A stretch of 64,000 bases of DNA. Origin: Sphingomonas sp. BK345. GTDB lineage: Bacteria; Pseudomonadota; Alphaproteobacteria; Sphingomonadales; Sphingomonadaceae. Shown here in pieces: positions 8,457-17,439 of the stretch; the stretch's first letter is position 1; every line of letters starts with the position of its first letter. The notes below the pieces were generated by a model, which ran no database searches, was not told where the DNA came from, and saw only the letters and a program-made list of their open reading frames with translations. The position numbers were made by a program, and so were the translations under genes. The stretch covers positions 124,001 to 188,000 of the forward strand of contig NZ_JACHZX010000001.1 in assembly GCF_014193845.1 (NCBI RefSeq), in the 5' to 3' direction.

Positions 8457-9215
8457 ATGAAGCGTCTCGCATCTCCCCTGCTCTTCGCCGCCGCGGCGCT
8501 GCTCGCCGGCTGCGGCAGCGGCGGTGACGGCAACGGCAGCGCACCCAGCGCGCCCGCCGGCTCGGTCAAGGCGGTCGCCGCGCCCGCGGGCTCGGACTGG
8601 ACCCAGCAGGTCCGCCAGACCCCCGAGGGCGGCTTCGTCATGGGTAACCCCGATGCGCCGCTCAAGCTTGTCGAGTACGGCTCGCGCACCTGCCCTACTT
8701 GCGGCGCGTTCGGCCAAACGGGCATGCGCCCGCTCGAGGAGAATTACGTCAAGACCGGCAAGGTCTCGTACGAGTTCCGGGACTTCCTGGTCCACGGCCC
8801 GCCCGACTTCGCGGCCTCGCTGCTCGGCCGCTGCGCCGGCGCCGCGCCGTTCTTCCCGATCCTCGAGCAGATGTATATCGATCAGCCCAAGTTCCTCGAC
8901 GCGCAGATGAAGGCGGCGCAGGATCAGTCGTTCCTCCAGTCGACGCAGAACGCCACGCCGGCACAAGTCGCGAACGGCTGGGCGGACAAGATGGGCTATG
9001 TCGAGTTCGTCAAGCAGCGCGGCATCACCGAGGCGCAGGCGCGCGCCTGCCTCAACGATCCCAAGGCGATCGAGGCGCTCACCAAGATGACGCAGGACGC
9101 CACCGAGAAGCAGGACGTGACCGGCACGCCGACTTTCTTCCTCAACGGCCGCAAGCTGGAGAACAGCGTCACCTGGCAGGCCATCGAGACCGCGCTCAAG
9201 TCTGCGGGCGCCTGA
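8457..9215 (+). CDS. DsbA-family thiol:disulfide oxidoreductase lipoprotein (CPTC)
   Basis: This 252-residue protein starts with a lipoprotein signal peptide ending in LLAGC, so Cys19 would be lipid-modified. A Gly/Ser/Ala-rich linker leads to a thioredoxin-fold domain with active site Cys79-Pro-Thr-Cys82 in YGSRTCPTCGAFG and a cis-proline loop, VTGTPTFFLNGRKL. The CPTC dipeptide differs from the CPHC of the preceding paralogue, suggesting a different redox potential or partner. GGAG lies 7 bases before ATG 8457. The gene directly precedes smc with a 29-bp gap and is probably cotranscribed with it. Whether the repeat upstream separates it from the first dsbA transcript is not known. Confidence 0.9.
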   Translation: MKRLASPLLFAAAALLAGCGSGGDGNGSAPSAPAGSVKAVAAPAGSDWTQQVRQTPEGGFVMGNPDAPLKLVEYGSRTCPTCGAFGQTGMRPLEENYVKTGKVSYEFRDFLVHGPPDFAASLLGRCAGAAPFFPILEQMYIDQPKFLDAQMKAAQDQSFLQSTQNATPAQVANGWADKMGYVEFVKQRGITEAQARACLNDPKAIEALTKMTQDATEKQDVTGTPTFFLNGRKLENSVTWQAIETALKSAGA

Positions 9216-9244
9216 TCCCGAGCCTGACGCGGGGCTGACCCTCG

Positions 9245-12200
9245 ATGCGCATCAAGCGGCTGCGGCTGACCGGCTTCAAGAGCTTCGTCGACCCGGCCGA
9301 CCTGCGCATCGAGCCGGGGCTGACCGGGGTGGTCGGCCCCAACGGCTGTGGCAAGTCGAACCTGCTCGAGGCGCTGCGCTGGACGATGGGCGAGAACAGC
9401 GCCCGCTCGATGCGCGGCGCCGGCATGGAGGACGTGATCTTCGCCGGCACCGCGACGCGGCCGCCGCGCGACTTCGCCGAAGTGTCGCTGCTCGCCGAGA
9501 TCGACGCGCCCGACGGCGCGCAGGAGCGCGAGATCGTCCGCCGGATCGAGCGCGGCGCCGGCTCGGCCTATCGGCTCGACGGGCGCGACGTCCGCGCCAA
9601 GGACATCCAGCTCCTGTTCGCCGACGCCGCCACCGGCGCGCACTCGCCCGCGCTGGTGAGCCAGAATCGTATCGGCGCGGTGATTGCGGCCAAGCCGGGC
9701 GAGCGCCGCGCGATGCTGGAGGAGGCCGCGGGCATCGCCGGGCTCCACGTCCGCCGCAAGGACGCGGAAGCGCGGCTGCGCGCCACCGAGGCCAATCTGG
9801 CACGGCTCGACGAGCTGATGGCGGACCAGGGCACGCGCATCGCCGCGCTGCGCCGCCAGGCGCGCGCCGCCGAACGCTACCGCCTCCTCTCCGAGCAGAT
9901 CCGGCTGGCCGAGGCGCGGATGATCTTCGCGCGCTGGCGCGACGCCGCCGCCGCCGCGACCGCGGCCAAGCAGGAGGCCGACGCTGCCGCAGCGCAGGTC
10001 ACCACCGCCACCGCGGCGGAGCAGGCGACGCTGGCCGCGCAGCGCGCCGCCGCCGAGCAGGTCGCCGCCGCGCGCGCCGCCGCGCTGGCGGCGCGCGACC
10101 GTGCTGGCGAGCTCGCGCACCAGCTGACGCGCGCGCGCGAGCAGCGCCACGGCGCGCAGCGCCGGCTGGAAGAGATGGAGTCGGCACGCCGGCGCATCGG
10201 CGAGGATCGCGCGCGCGAGGATTCGCTCGCGCACGACGCCGCCGCCGCGCTCGACCGGATCGCCGCCGAGGCCGAGACGCTCGACCGCCGTGTCGCCGAG
10301 GGCGCCGCCGCGCTGCCCGCGCTCGACGCCGCGCTGGCCGAGGCGGAGCGCCACGCGCGCGACGTCGAGGTGGCGCTCGCCCAGGCGCTGTCGGCCGAGG
10401 CGGCGGAGGCGGCCGAGCGCCGCGTCGCCGCCGCCGCGCATGCCGCCGCCGCGGCGCGCCACGAGCGCGCGCGGCGCGAGGCGATGCGGCTGGCCGAGGC
10501 GATCGAGGCGCTCGACGATTCGGCCACGCTGGAAGCGGCGCGCGATGCCGCGCGCGCGGCGCAGACGGACGCGCAGGGGCGGGTGGCCAAGGCGCGCGCC
10601 GCGCTCGACTGGGCCGAGACGAGCGAGACCGAGGCGCGTGAAGAGCGCGATCCTGCCGAGGCCGCGCGCGCCACCGCCTTGGCGGCGTTGGCGGCGCTCG
10701 ACGGCGAGGCGGCGGCGCTGGCGCGGGCGGTGGACCAGAAGGGTGAAAAACTGCTCGACTCGGTCAGCGCCGAGCCCGGCTTCGAGCGCGCGCTCGCCGC
10801 GGCGCTGGGGGACGAGCTCGAGACCGCGTTGGCCGACTGGCACGGCTCGCCGCTCGGCGAAGACGATCCGGCCGCCCCGATCGGCACGCTGCCGCTCGCC
10901 GCCCGGGTCACCGCGCCGCCAGAGCTGGAGCGCCGTCTGTCGCAGGTGTTCCTGGTCGAGACCGACTCGGCGCAACCGCTACGCCCCGGGCAGCGGCTGG
11001 TGACCCGCGAGGGGCGCGTGCGGCGATGGGACGGCTACGTCAGCACCAGCGGCGGCGTCGCCGCGGCGGAGCGGCTGGAGCGCCGCAACCGCCTCGCCGC
11101 GCTAGAGGCCGAGCGGCCCGCGGCCGAGGCGGCGGTGGAGCGCGCGACGCAGCGGCGCACGCAGATCGACGAGCGCATCGCGCGCGCGCGTGCGGCGGCG
11201 CAGTCCTCGCGCGCGCTGCTCGCTCAGGGCGAGACCGACGTCCGCGCGGCGCAGCGCGACGAGGACCGCGCCGCGGCCCAGATCGAGCGACTCGCGGGTC
11301 AGCGCGCCGATCTCGCGCAACGCGCCGAGCGGGTCACCGCCGAGGCGGCGGAGGCGTTCGCCGAGCAGGAGCGCGCCGCCGACACGCTCGCCGCGCTGCC
11401 CGACGGCGCCGCCGCGGCGGGCGATACCGCGCGACTGCGCGGCAAGGCCGAGGCGGCGCGCGCCAAGGTGGCGCTGGCGCGCTCCGATCGCGCCACGCGC
11501 GAGCGCGAGCTGACCGACGCGCGCGAGCGTCGCGCCGCGGGCAAGAGCGAGGCGCAGGGCTGGCGCACGCGCGCGGGCGAGGCCGCCAAGCGGATCGCCG
11601 ACATGGACCAGCGCGCGACCGAACTGGAACGCGAGCTGACCGCGCTGCGCGAGCGCCCCGACGCGCTCGCCGCCGAGATCGCCACGCTCGACAGCGAGGT
11701 GAGCGCCGCGCGCGCCGCCTCCGACTCGACCCAGGCCGAGGAGCGCGCCGCCGAGGCCGCACTGCGCGACGCCGACACCGCGCACGCGCGCGCCGCCGAG
11801 GCGCTCGCCACCGCGCGCGAGGCCCGCGCTGGCGCCACCGCGCGCGCCGAGAACCACGAGCTGCGCCGCGTCGAGATGGGGCGTGTCTCGGGCGAGCGCT
11901 TTGAATGCCCGGCTCCAGTGCTGCCCGAGAAGATCGGCTTCGTCTCGGCAGAGGTCGGGTCGCCGCAGGACGAGTCGAGCGCGCACGAGCGGCTGACGCT
12001 CGATCGCGAGCGGCTCGGCCCAGTCAACCTCGTCGCCGAGCGCGAGCTGGCGGAGCTGGAGACGAGCGGCGCCGCCACCGCGGCGGAGCGCGAGGAGCTG
12101 GGGCAGGCGGTCAACCGGCTGCGCGGCTCGATCGGCACGCTCAACCGTGAGGGGCGGCAGCGGCTGCTCGCCGCCTTCGAGGCGGTCGACGGCCATTTCC

Positions 12201-12637
12201 GGCGGCTGTTCACCACCTTGTTCAACGGCGGTCAGGCCCATCTCGCGCTGGTCGACTCGGACGATCCGCTCGAGGCGGGGCTCGAGATCATGGCGCAGCC
12301 CCCGGGCAAAAGGCTTCAGTCGCTCACCCTGCTGTCGGGCGGCGAGCAGGCACTGACCGCGGTGGCGCTGATCTTCGGGCTGTTCCTGACCAACCCGGCG
12401 CCGATCTGCGTGCTCGACGAGGTCGACGCGCCGCTCGACGACGCCAATATCGAACGCTTCTGCGACCTGCTCGAGCAGATGAGCCGCGAGACCGACACGC
12501 GTTACCTGATCGTCACACACAATGCGGTGACGATGAGCCGGATGCACCGCCTGTTCGGAGTGACCATGGTGGAGCGCGGCGTGAGCCGACTGGTGTCCGT
12601 CGACCTCCAGGCGGCGGAGCTGCTCGCCGCGGAGTAA
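9245..12637 (+). CDS. smc: Chromosome segregation protein SMC
   Basis: This 1130-residue ATPase of the condensin-like SMC-ScpAB complex compacts and segregates the chromosome. The N-terminal head has Walker A GPNGCGKSN at residues 31-38. Two very long Ala/Arg/Glu-rich coiled-coil arms flank a compact hinge (about residues 500-620), and the C-terminal head carries the ABC signature LLSGGEQALTAVALIF and Walker B ICVLDEVDAPLDD. The length is slightly below the usual 1150-1190, which fits the short hinge common in alphaproteobacteria. The coiled-coil segments are extremely GC-rich. No scpA or scpB is nearby. The gene ends upstream of a class B repeat. Confidence 0.97.
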   Translation: MRIKRLRLTGFKSFVDPADLRIEPGLTGVVGPNGCGKSNLLEALRWTMGENSARSMRGAGMEDVIFAGTATRPPRDFAEVSLLAEIDAPDGAQEREIVRRIERGAGSAYRLDGRDVRAKDIQLLFADAATGAHSPALVSQNRIGAVIAAKPGERRAMLEEAAGIAGLHVRRKDAEARLRATEANLARLDELMADQGTRIAALRRQARAAERYRLLSEQIRLAEARMIFARWRDAAAAATAAKQEADAAAAQVTTATAAEQATLAAQRAAAEQVAAARAAALAARDRAGELAHQLTRAREQRHGAQRRLEEMESARRRIGEDRAREDSLAHDAAAALDRIAAEAETLDRRVAEGAAALPALDAALAEAERHARDVEVALAQALSAEAAEAAERRVAAAAHAAAAARHERARREAMRLAEAIEALDDSATLEAARDAARAAQTDAQGRVAKARAALDWAETSETEAREERDPAEAARATALAALAALDGEAAALARAVDQKGEKLLDSVSAEPGFERALAAALGDELETALADWHGSPLGEDDPAAPIGTLPLAARVTAPPELERRLSQVFLVETDSAQPLRPGQRLVTREGRVRRWDGYVSTSGGVAAAERLERRNRLAALEAERPAAEAAVERATQRRTQIDERIARARAAAQSSRALLAQGETDVRAAQRDEDRAAAQIERLAGQRADLAQRAERVTAEAAEAFAEQERAADTLAALPDGAAAAGDTARLRGKAEAARAKVALARSDRATRERELTDARERRAAGKSEAQGWRTRAGEAAKRIADMDQRATELERELTALRERPDALAAEIATLDSEVSAARAASDSTQAEERAAEAALRDADTAHARAAEALATAREARAGATARAENHELRRVEMGRVSGERFECPAPVLPEKIGFVSAEVGSPQDESSAHERLTLDRERLGPVNLVAERELAELETSGAATAAEREELGQAVNRLRGSIGTLNREGRQRLLAAFEAVDGHFRRLFTTLFNGGQAHLALVDSDDPLEAGLEIMAQPPGKRLQSLTLLSGGEQALTAVALIFGLFLTNPAPICVLDEVDAPLDDANIERFCDLLEQMSRETDTRYLIVTHNAVTMSRMHRLFGVTMVERGVSRLVSVDLQAAELLAAE

Positions 12638-12671
12638 GCGGGATTGCGCACGCGCCCTCCCTTCCCTCCTG

Positions 12672-12768
12672 CGTCATCCCGAATTTGTTTCAGGATCCAC
12701 GATGCCGCGCACTCAGCGGCGTGAGCATTTGCGGACCGGTAAATCCCGAAACAAAGTTTAGGATGACG
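12672..12768. repeat. Inverted repeat element starting CGTCATCC (class B)
   Basis: A left arm at about 12672-12698 and a right arm at about 12741-12768 both begin or end with CGTCATCC and share a TTTGTTTC.GGAT core with scattered mismatches. The element lies between smc and the convergent DUF3325 gene. It belongs with the elements at 60015-60110 and 63564-63659. It could double as a transcription barrier. Confidence 0.75.
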
Positions 12769-12797
12769 TCAGCCGGAGAGGCAAGGTCAGCGCCCAC

Positions 12798-13142
12798 TCA
12801 CCCCTGCGCCGCTACCAGCGCCTCCACCTCGCGCCCCGCCGGCGCCGCCACGCGGCGTGTCAGCAGCCGCCGCAGCGGGTACAGCACCGCGGCGGCGCGC
12901 ACGGACAGCGTCAGCACCACCGCCACCGCGGCGAGCGAGGCACACACCAGCAGTCGCACCCAGCGCTCGCCGTCGATCGCGGTGCCGGCGCGCAGCAGCG
13001 TCACCACGATCAGTGCGGCGCCGATCCCGCGCAGCCAACGCCGCTGTGCCGGCGACGTCGCGCCCGCGTCGCGGTGGAAGCGGTGCGACGCCGCCGCGAG
13101 CAGCACGAACGCTAGCGCACACAGCACGAAACCCTCACACAT
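12798..13142 (-). CDS. DUF3325 family membrane protein
   Basis: This 114-residue protein has about three hydrophobic segments (residues 3-18, 36-50 and 64-90). Its N-terminal AFVLLAAASHRFHRD resembles DUF3325, a small membrane-protein family usually found next to PepSY proteins and siderophore receptors. The biochemical role of the family is unknown. Its ATG at 13142 overlaps the end of the PepSY gene by 8 bases, making it the last gene of a three-gene minus-strand operon. The C-terminus (RRLLTRRVAAPAG) is basic and probably cytoplasmic. Confidence 0.75.
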   Translation of the reverse strand: MCEGFVLCALAFVLLAAASHRFHRDAGATSPAQRRWLRGIGAALIVVTLLRAGTAIDGERWVRLLVCASLAAVAVVLTLSVRAAAVLYPLRRLLTRRVAAPAGREVEALVAAQG

Positions 13143-14682
13143 GCGCCAGTTCTCCCACCTTCCTGCGTGTCTTCACCTGTCGCTCGCGTCCCGCGCTCCA
13201 CGCTGCCGCGGCGAGCAGCGCCGCGATCGCCAGCATCGCCACGTCGAAGCCGACGAACAGCCCGTCCCCGGCCCGCAGCGAGGCGAAGAAGCCGCGCTCG
13301 GTCGTGGCCGCGTTGACGAGGGGGATGGCGCCGAACAGCAAGGCCCCCAGCGCGAACAGCTCGCACCACGCGCGCTTTGCCGGGCGCGCCAGCTGGAGCA
13401 GCGCGGCACCACCCCAGGCATAGAACATCGTCGCCACCTCGGCGTCGGCGCGGCCCGCCGCCGCGGCGGGGATCAGCCGGTTGGCCAGCAGATAGCTGGC
13501 CATGCCGATCGGCAGCGCGGCGATCGCGGCGATGTTGAGGCGCTCGACCAGCCGCAGTCCGAAAAATGGCGCGACGTTCGGTCGGCGGCGCGCCGCGGTC
13601 CACAGCAGCAGCCCGGTGCCCACCATCGCCGCACCGGTCAGCCCGAGCGCGAACAGCAGCCAGCGCAGCGCCGGCGCGGCGAACTGCGCGGTGTGCAGCC
13701 CCAGCATCACCCCGGCGGTAGACAGCGCCGGGCCGGCGCCGATGTCCGCCGCCGTCACCCGCCCTGTCGCACCGGAATAGGTCACGGTGCCGCCGCGCGC
13801 GTTGAGACCGCTCGCCCCGCCCGACGCCACCGCCACCGTCGCCGCGGCATCACCGGGGAAGCGGATCACGACGCGCTGCGCATGCTGGCCGAGTCGGCGC
13901 TCGGCGTCCGCGATCAGCGGTGCCACCGCCACCAGCGGCGCCGCGCGACCGCTCGCCTTGTTGTCGAAGACATAGCCATAGGCCTCTTTGCCGAAGTCGG
14001 CTGGCTGCCGGTAATTGGCGACGATGGGCCAGGGCATGTACATCAGCACCAGCGTCATCAGGCCGGTGTAGGTGATCATCGCGTGATAGGGCAGCGCGAG
14101 CACCGCCGAGACATTGTGCGCGTCGAGCCAGCTGCGCTGCCCCTTGTGCCAGCGCAGCGTGAAGAAGTCGGCGAAGATGCGCTTGTGCGTCACCACGCCG
14201 GACACGATCGCACCCAGCATGAACATCGCGCACAGACCCGCGAGCCAGCGTCCCCACGGGTGTGGCAGCTGAAGCTGGAAGTGGAAGCGGTAGAAGTGCT
14301 CGCCGCCGCGGGTCTCCCGCGCGTGGATCGGCTCGCCGCTGCGCGGGTCGAGCTCCAGCTCGGGCGGCCGCGGGCGCTTGGCGGGCTTGGCGTCCGCACC
14401 GGGAATGGCGAACACGCGCGTCACCGCGGTGCGGTCGTCGGGCAGGTAGATGTACCATTGCTCGTCGCCGGCACCGACGCGCGACAGGTAGCGGACCGCG
14501 GACTGCGCCGCCGCCGCGGCGCTTACCCTATTGGCGGGCTGCTCGGGCTGCATCCACTGCGTGATCTCGGGGCGAAAATAGCTCGCGGTGCCGGTGAGGA
14601 ACATGGCGAACAGGATCCAGCCGGCGAGCAGGCCGAGCCAACCGTGGATCCACGCCATCGACTGCCGCAGCGACCGGGTCAC
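13135..14682 (-). CDS. PepSY-associated transmembrane protein of iron uptake
   Basis: The start is taken as GTG 14682, overlapping the DUF3649 stop (GTGA) and giving about 515 residues; upstream ATG choices add an Arg-rich stretch inside the neighbouring gene. The protein opens with SMAWIHGWLGLLAGWILFAMF, the first helix of the PepSY_TM family, and has further helices spread along its length with periplasmic domains between them (HFQLQLPHPWGRWLAG, LDAHNVSAVLALPYHAMITYTG). Members of this family beside siderophore receptors are proposed to help reduce or release siderophore iron in the periplasm, but that is not proven. Context here supports an iron role: a siderophore receptor lies across a Fur-box-like site. 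Confidence 0.88.
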   Translation of the reverse strand: MTRSLRQSMAWIHGWLGLLAGWILFAMFLTGTASYFRPEITQWMQPEQPANRVSAAAAAQSAVRYLSRVGAGDEQWYIYLPDDRTAVTRVFAIPGADAKPAKRPRPPELELDPRSGEPIHARETRGGEHFYRFHFQLQLPHPWGRWLAGLCAMFMLGAIVSGVVTHKRIFADFFTLRWHKGQRSWLDAHNVSAVLALPYHAMITYTGLMTLVLMYMPWPIVANYRQPADFGKEAYGYVFDNKASGRAAPLVAVAPLIADAERRLGQHAQRVVIRFPGDAAATVAVASGGASGLNARGGTVTYSGATGRVTAADIGAGPALSTAGVMLGLHTAQFAAPALRWLLFALGLTGAAMVGTGLLLWTAARRRPNVAPFFGLRLVERLNIAAIAALPIGMASYLLANRLIPAAAAGRADAEVATMFYAWGGAALLQLARPAKRAWCELFALGALLFGAIPLVNAATTERGFFASLRAGDGLFVGFDVAMLAIAALLAAAAWSAGRERQVKTRRKVGELAHV

Positions 14683-14996
14683 GCGCGCGCGCCGATCAGC
14701 CAGACCACGCCGCCCGCGAGCGCGGCGACGCCCCATATCAGCGCGGCGACGCGGACGAGCTTGGGCTCGTGAAAACACCACAGGCCGATCACCGCATAGA
14801 CCAGAAAGCTGGTGATCATGCCCCAGGCGGTCGCCTCGGCGCGCGACACGGGCAGCAGCCGCGACACGAGGCTCACTAGCGCCGCGGCGGCGGCATAGCC
14901 GCCGAGCAGCGCCGTGATGCAGCGCGCGAGCATGGCGAGCGCGGCGGGGCGGATCAGCACCCGGCGTCGCGGCATCTGCCCTCGCTGCATCAGCAT
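14679..14996 (-). CDS. DUF3649 family membrane protein
   Basis: This 105-residue protein has about three transmembrane helices and the pattern of DUF3649 (ALLGGYAAAAALVSLVSRLLPVSRAEA, a central SFLVYAVIGLWCF, and a C-terminal hydrophobic end). DUF3649 proteins accompany PepSY and DUF3325 proteins in siderophore loci; their function is unknown. The start at ATG 14996 has an AAGGGGAAAGG ribosome site; ATGs three and eight codons in are alternatives. It is the promoter-proximal gene of the DUF3649-PepSY-DUF3325 operon and lies divergent from the receptor, with the probable Fur box about 45 bp upstream of its start. Confidence 0.75.
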   Translation of the reverse strand: MLMQRGQMPRRRVLIRPAALAMLARCITALLGGYAAAAALVSLVSRLLPVSRAEATAWGMITSFLVYAVIGLWCFHEPKLVRVAALIWGVAALAGGVVWLIGARA

Positions 14997-15040
14997 TCGA
15001 CCTTTCCCCTTGCCCCTTCGCTCAATGGCTTATAGCGGCC

Positions 15041-15059
15041 TTTGCGAGTCACTAGCAAT
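15041..15059. promoter_or_regulatory. Probable Fur box between divergent iron-uptake genes
   Basis: TTTGCGAGTCACTAGCAAT contains a 17-bp interrupted palindrome (15042-15058) with only one mismatched pair and resembles 19-bp proteobacterial Fur boxes of the TGCGAATCATTCGCA kind. It lies about 21 bp before the receptor start and 45 bp from the DUF3649 start, so one site could repress both operons when iron is plentiful. The assignment to Fur is inferred from context. Confidence 0.5.
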
Positions 15060-15079
15060 AGCGAAATAAAGAGGTCGAT

Positions 15080-17371
15080 ATGAACAACAAGCGCGCCATC
15101 CGGCTACTCGCGTCGACGCTCGCCGGCGGCGTCGCGCTCGCCGCCGCGCCCGCCGCGGCACGGCCGTTCGCCGACCTCACCACCGCCGAGTCGCCGGCGC
15201 CGGCCGAGGCCCCCGCCCCTGCCGACGACCCGAGTGACCGCGACGACATCCTCGTCACCGGCGAGCGTGAGCGCCGCGACGGGCGTAGCGGTGCCAAGAC
15301 CGACACCCCGCTGATCGCGCTGCCGCAGACCATCACCGTCATCGACGAGGACGAGCTCACGCGCCGCAACGCGCTGTCGATCAACCAGGCGCTGGGCTAT
15401 GTCGCGGGCGTCGCGCCCAACCAGCGCGGCAACGTGGCGACGCGCTACGACCAGCTCTTTTTGCGGGGCTTCACCCCCGGCGTCTTCATGGACGGCATGC
15501 GCCAGCAGGGCGGAGTCTATTCGAGCCCGCAGACCGACTTCCACCTCGTCGAGTCGGTCGACGTCATCAAGGGTCCGGCCTCGGTCCTCTACGGCAGCGG
15601 CACACCCGGCGGGCTGATCAATCTCACGAGCAAGCTCCCCTATGCCGAGGCGGGCAGGCGGATCGAGCTGGCCGGCGGCAATTTCGACCTGCTGCGCTCG
15701 GCGATCGACCTCAACCAACCGCTCGACCGTGACGGCCGCTGGCAGTTCCGCGTCATCGCCGGCGCCGAGCGCAGCGACGGCTTCCTCCGCTACACCCGCA
15801 ACCGCCGCTATTACGCGCGCCCGATGCTGACCTTCGCGCCCGACGATCGCACCAGCGTGACCCTGATCCTGAGCTACCAGCGCGACCCCGAGGCCTCGTC
15901 CTACAGCGGCGTCCCGGCCTATGGCTCGGCTTTGCCCAACCCGTTGGGCACGCTATCGGTAGATCTCAACGTCTCCGAGCCCGGCTATGAGGCCTTCGAC
16001 CGCGAGCAGAGGTCCGCGACGCTGCTGTTCCGCCACCGTCTGTCGGACGCGCTGACCTGGACCACCAACGCGCGCTACTATGACGTTGACCTCCACTATC
16101 GCCAGATCTACCTCTCGGCGTTCCGCACCGCCGGCACCGGCGCGGCGCGCGCCACCGACTTCTCGACCATCGTGCGCGGCGGCGGCGGATCGGACGAGCA
16201 CTTCCGCACGATCACGCTCGACAATCGGCTCGCCGCCGAGCTCGCCACCGGGCCGGTACGCCATGTCGTGCTCGCCGGGCTCGACTATGCGCACAACGAG
16301 GGCCGCAACGACCAGGGCTTCCTCACCGGCGAGACCAGCGACCCCACGACCAGCATCAGCAACTTCGACCTGTTCCAGCCGCGCTACGGCGGCACCCTGC
16401 CCAGCTTCGCGCTGACCCAGACGCGCAACTTCCGCCGCATCGACCAGACCGGCGCCTATGTGCAGGACCAGATGACGCTCGGCGAGCTCAACCTGATCGC
16501 GAGCGGGCGCTGGGACTGGTACGACCAGCTCACGCGCAACCGCACCAGCGGCGCGGTGACACGCTCCTCGCAGACCGCCTTCACCGCGCGACTCGGCGCG
16601 CTGTACGAGACCAAGTGGGGCGTGGCCCCCTTCGCCAGCTATGCCGAGAGCTTCGAGCCGCAAACCGGCGCCACCTTCGAGGGCGCTGCCTTCGTGCCGG
16701 TGACCGGGCGGCAATATGAGGCCGGGCTCAAGTTCCAGCCGCGCGGGACCGAGGCGCTGTTCACGCTCTCCGCCTTCGACCTGCGCCGCCAGAACGTCCC
16801 CGTGGCCGATCCGTCGCGCCCCAATTTCCAGATCCAGGTCGGCGAGGTGAAGGTGCGCGGCATCGAGCTCGATGGTCGCGGCGAGATCGCGCCCGGCGTC
16901 ACCGTCGTGGTGGCAGGGAGCTACACCGACCCGCTCGTCACCAGCGGCACCATAGCAATGGGTAGCGGCGGCCAGCTCGCCGGCGTCACCGGCACGCGCC
17001 CGCTGGGCGTGCCGCGCTGGAGCGCGTCGAGCTTCCTCTCCTGGGACCTCGGCGACTCGGTCGCCGGCGCGCTGGGCGGCGTATCGGTCGGCGGTGGCGT
17101 GCGCTACGTCGGCGAGTCGGACGGCACTGCCAGCTATGTCCGGGACAACGCCACGATCGTCGAGCGCTTCGACTCACCCGGCTATGTGCTGGCGGATGCG
17201 CTGCTCGGCTATGACTTCGGCGCGCTCGATCGCCGCTGGGACGGGCTGAGCCTCAGCGTCAATGCCAGCAATCTCTTCGACACGCGCCATATCGCCAGCT
17301 GTTTCTTCAACAACAGCTGTTACTATGGTGCATCCCGGACAGTGGTGGGGACACTCCGCTACGCCTGGTGA
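15080..17371 (+). CDS. TonB-dependent siderophore receptor
   Basis: This 763-residue outer-membrane receptor has a signal peptide (residues 1-27), an Ala/Pro-rich linker, the TonB box DDILVTGE, and a plug domain with the siderophore-receptor signature (PLIALPQTITVIDEDEL, VYGSGTPGGLINLTSKLP). A 22-strand barrel follows, ending in the usual aromatic residue (GTLRYAW). The closest architecture is FhuA/FpvA-like ferric siderophore receptors; the actual ligand cannot be told. The CFFNNSC segment near the end is a two-cysteine loop common in this group. AAGAGG precedes ATG 15080. Expression is probably under Fur through the palindrome just upstream, shared with the PepSY operon. Confidence 0.93.
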   Translation: MNNKRAIRLLASTLAGGVALAAAPAAARPFADLTTAESPAPAEAPAPADDPSDRDDILVTGERERRDGRSGAKTDTPLIALPQTITVIDEDELTRRNALSINQALGYVAGVAPNQRGNVATRYDQLFLRGFTPGVFMDGMRQQGGVYSSPQTDFHLVESVDVIKGPASVLYGSGTPGGLINLTSKLPYAEAGRRIELAGGNFDLLRSAIDLNQPLDRDGRWQFRVIAGAERSDGFLRYTRNRRYYARPMLTFAPDDRTSVTLILSYQRDPEASSYSGVPAYGSALPNPLGTLSVDLNVSEPGYEAFDREQRSATLLFRHRLSDALTWTTNARYYDVDLHYRQIYLSAFRTAGTGAARATDFSTIVRGGGGSDEHFRTITLDNRLAAELATGPVRHVVLAGLDYAHNEGRNDQGFLTGETSDPTTSISNFDLFQPRYGGTLPSFALTQTRNFRRIDQTGAYVQDQMTLGELNLIASGRWDWYDQLTRNRTSGAVTRSSQTAFTARLGALYETKWGVAPFASYAESFEPQTGATFEGAAFVPVTGRQYEAGLKFQPRGTEALFTLSAFDLRRQNVPVADPSRPNFQIQVGEVKVRGIELDGRGEIAPGVTVVVAGSYTDPLVTSGTIAMGSGGQLAGVTGTRPLGVPRWSASSFLSWDLGDSVAGALGGVSVGGGVRYVGESDGTASYVRDNATIVERFDSPGYVLADALLGYDFGALDRRWDGLSLSVNASNLFDTRHIASCFFNNSCYYGASRTVVGTLRYAW

Positions 17372-17439
17372 GGACGTCGGAGTTATAGCGTCATTAACCA
17401 AAATCGGCGATGATGCGCGCATCCCGTGGAGCGCGACGA

